A stretch of 64,000 nt of DNA, from contig CBFHWU010000031.1 in the NCBI GenBank assembly GCA_965659665.1, positions 62,001 to 126,000 on the forward strand. Reading direction: 5' to 3'. The translations under genes and the position numbers were made by a program. The first letter of the stretch is position 1. Each line of letters begins with the position of its first letter. The notes below the pieces were generated by a model that ran no database searches, had not been told where the DNA came from, and saw only the letters and a program-made list of their open reading frames with translations. Below are positions 62,559 to 64,000 of this stretch, one piece after another. Source of the stretch: CBFHWU01 sp965659665 (GTDB lineage Bacteria; Bacteroidota; Bacteroidia; Flavobacteriales; Flavobacteriaceae).

Positions 62559-64000
62559 TTAATCTCGCCTCACTTTATCAATTCCATTTATTTTTTGGAG
62601 TTGGTGAATGAGTCTATTTAAGAGAGAAACATTTTTTACTTGAACTTCAATTCGACCTGAGAAAATTCCATCTTCAGACTCAAATGAAATACTTTTCATG
62701 TTGATTTCAATATTTTTAGAGATGACCATAGTGACCTCATTTACCAATCCAATGTTATCAATTCCCGAAAGACTCAAGGTTACTATAAAATTATCTTTGG
62801 TTGAATCTATCCATTTTGCAGAAATAATTCGATAGGCATAGTTTGAGTGAAGAGAAAGAGCATTTGGACATTCGCTTTTGTGTACTTTAATTCCTTCATT
62901 TATTGTGACAAACCCAAAAACATCATCACCTGGGATAGGATTACAACAAGAACTGTGTTTGTAATCTAACTTTTCTTCCCCTTTACCAAACACCAACATA
63001 TCATAATTGGAGGTGATCACATCCATTTCTAGCGTATCAGATTTGTTTTTGGATGAATTACGCCGTCTAAAAAACTGGATAAATCGATTGTTTTCATCAG
63101 CGGCAAATTTTTTGAGTTTTTGATTGTCAATTGTACCTAAGCCTACTCTGTAATACAAATCGAGGGTGGTCTTTAGTTTAAAAAAAGAAACCATTGCATC
63201 AAGGGTTCGATCGTTAAACTTAAATTTCATCTGTTTGAGTTTACGCCTTAATATTTCTTTTCCTTCCGTTGCTATTAATCGTTTGTCGTCTCTCAAAATT
63301 GAGCGAATGCGAGTTCTTGCTCTTGAAGTAACGACAAAATCCAACCAGTTGGGATTTGGTTTTGAATTTTCAGAAGTTATAATTTCTATTTGATCCCCAC
63401 TGTTTAGGGTGTAGCTTAATGGCACAATTTTGCCATTTACTCTCGCTCCTCGGGTTTGCATTCCAATTTCGGTATGGATATTAAAAGCAAAATCTATAGG
63501 GGTTGACCCTTTAGGTAACGATTTAAGTTCTCCATTTGGGGTAAAAACAAATATTTCACTAGCGTAGAGATTAAGTTTAAAATCTTTAACAAAATCAACA
63601 GCATCAGAATCTGGATTTTCAAGCACCTCTCGTAAACGATTCAACCAAATTTCTAGTCCTTTTTCACTTTGGTCTCCGTGTTTATACTTAAAATGTGCAG
63701 CATATCCTTTTTCAGCAATTTCGTGCATGCGTTCTGATCGAATTTGTACTTCAACCCATTTACCTTCAGGTCCCATTACAGTGATATGTAAGGCTTCATA
63801 TCCAGTTGATTTTGGAGCTGAAATCCAATCTCTTAATCGAGTAGGATTAGGTCTAAAATGATCAGTAACGATAGAATATATTTTCCACGCTAAAAACTTT
63901 TCTTGGTTAGAACTTGATTTATAAATGATCCGAACAGCAAAACGATCGTAAACCTCATCAAAAGAAAGCTTTTTCGTTACCATTTTTCGGCGAATTGAAA
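62559..64000 (-). CDS. RelA/SpoT family (p)ppGpp synthetase/hydrolase, 5' end outside window
   Basis: Minus-strand frame open to the window edge, so the HD hydrolase domain and part of the synthetase domain lie beyond it. The visible part has the end of the synthetase domain (FDEVYDRFAVRII, then RLRDWISAPKSTGYEALH and VEVQIRSERMHEIAEKGYAAH), a TGS domain (IFVFTPNGELKSLPKGSTPIDFAF), a central region with SCCNPIPGDDVFGF, and a C-terminal ACT domain (SLSGIDNIGLVNEVT). An internal ATG at 63981-63983 is not the start. It controls the stringent response. Without the N-terminus, RelA, SpoT or bifunctional Rel cannot be told apart, though Bacteroidota usually carry a Rel/SpoT pair. Confidence 0.94.
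   Translation of the reverse strand, partial: SIRRKMVTKKLSFDEVYDRFAVRIIYKSSSNQEKFLAWKIYSIVTDHFRPNPTRLRDWISAPKSTGYEALHITVMGPEGKWVEVQIRSERMHEIAEKGYAAHFKYKHGDQSEKGLEIWLNRLREVLENPDSDAVDFVKDFKLNLYASEIFVFTPNGELKSLPKGSTPIDFAFNIHTEIGMQTRGARVNGKIVPLSYTLNSGDQIEIITSENSKPNPNWLDFVVTSRARTRIRSILRDDKRLIATEGKEILRRKLKQMKFKFNDRTLDAMVSFFKLKTTLDLYYRVGLGTIDNQKLKKFAADENNRFIQFFRRRNSSKNKSDTLEMDVITSNYDMLVFGKGEEKLDYKHSSCCNPIPGDDVFGFVTINEGIKVHKSECPNALSLHSNYAYRIISAKWIDSTKDNFIVTLSLSGIDNIGLVNEVTMVISKNIEINMKSISFESEDGIFSGRIEVQVKNVSLLNRLIHQLQKINGIDKVRRD

Overview
The window is a compact, AT-rich chromosomal segment from a member of the Bacteroidota, most likely a marine Flavobacteriaceae. Evidence includes a SusC/SusD pair, a protein with a type IX secretion C-terminal sorting domain, lipoproteins with acidic residues right after the lipid cysteine, the rpmB-rpmG-DUF4295-ftsY cluster, an OstA-like protein, and many TAnnTTTG promoter elements typical of this phylum. 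No rRNA, tRNA, CRISPR array, prophage or intact insertion sequence was seen.

Layout. 2-973: 3' part of cinA. 1003-15805: the main accessory region, ten co-directional minus-strand genes. Read in transcription order they are four enzymes that together make a full trans-4-hydroxy-L-proline to 2-oxoglutarate pathway (DapA-type deaminase, semialdehyde dehydrogenase, 2-epimerase, FAD dehydrogenase), an AraC regulator, SusC, SusD, a zinc-metallohydrolase lipoprotein, a DUF4302 lipoprotein and a T9SS-secreted protein. No glycoside hydrolase is present. The best reading is a hydroxyproline or hydroxyproline-rich peptide uptake locus. 16264-30449: plus-strand housekeeping genes (rpmB, rpmG, DUF4295, ftsY, amidase, rimO, bshC, guaA, a LysM protein, pyrG, yidC, mnmA). 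30450-31060: a gene-poor gap with a possible gene remnant.

31061-40594: lysA, sucC, a lipoprotein sulfatase, uvrB, an ABC exporter pair, a retropepsin-like protein and an unrecognised protein that appears to carry a kinase-like fold. 40598-47013: a six-gene minus-strand operon in which every junction overlaps (GT4, a GT4-GT2 fusion, a Sua5-type threonylcarbamoyl-AMP synthase, cca, ctaA, a pRiA4b ORF-3-like protein). 47060-49891: two more glycosyltransferases and dapD. 49968-51766: ruvX-def-mazG.

51755-64000: a minus-strand block with a five-repeat DUF349 protein, aroE, two tandem DUF368 proteins, a TPR protein, a class-III aminotransferase, an OstA-like protein, purA, a Fur-family regulator and the 3' part of a RelA/SpoT gene.

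The observations most worth following are the combined hydroxyproline/SusCD locus with a 23-bp-spaced G-rich direct repeat just upstream of susC, the kinase-like protein at 39533-40594, the GT4-GT2 fusion, and the recurrent placement of the -7 promoter element 3-7 nt from the start codon, which suggests leaderless or near-leaderless mRNAs.
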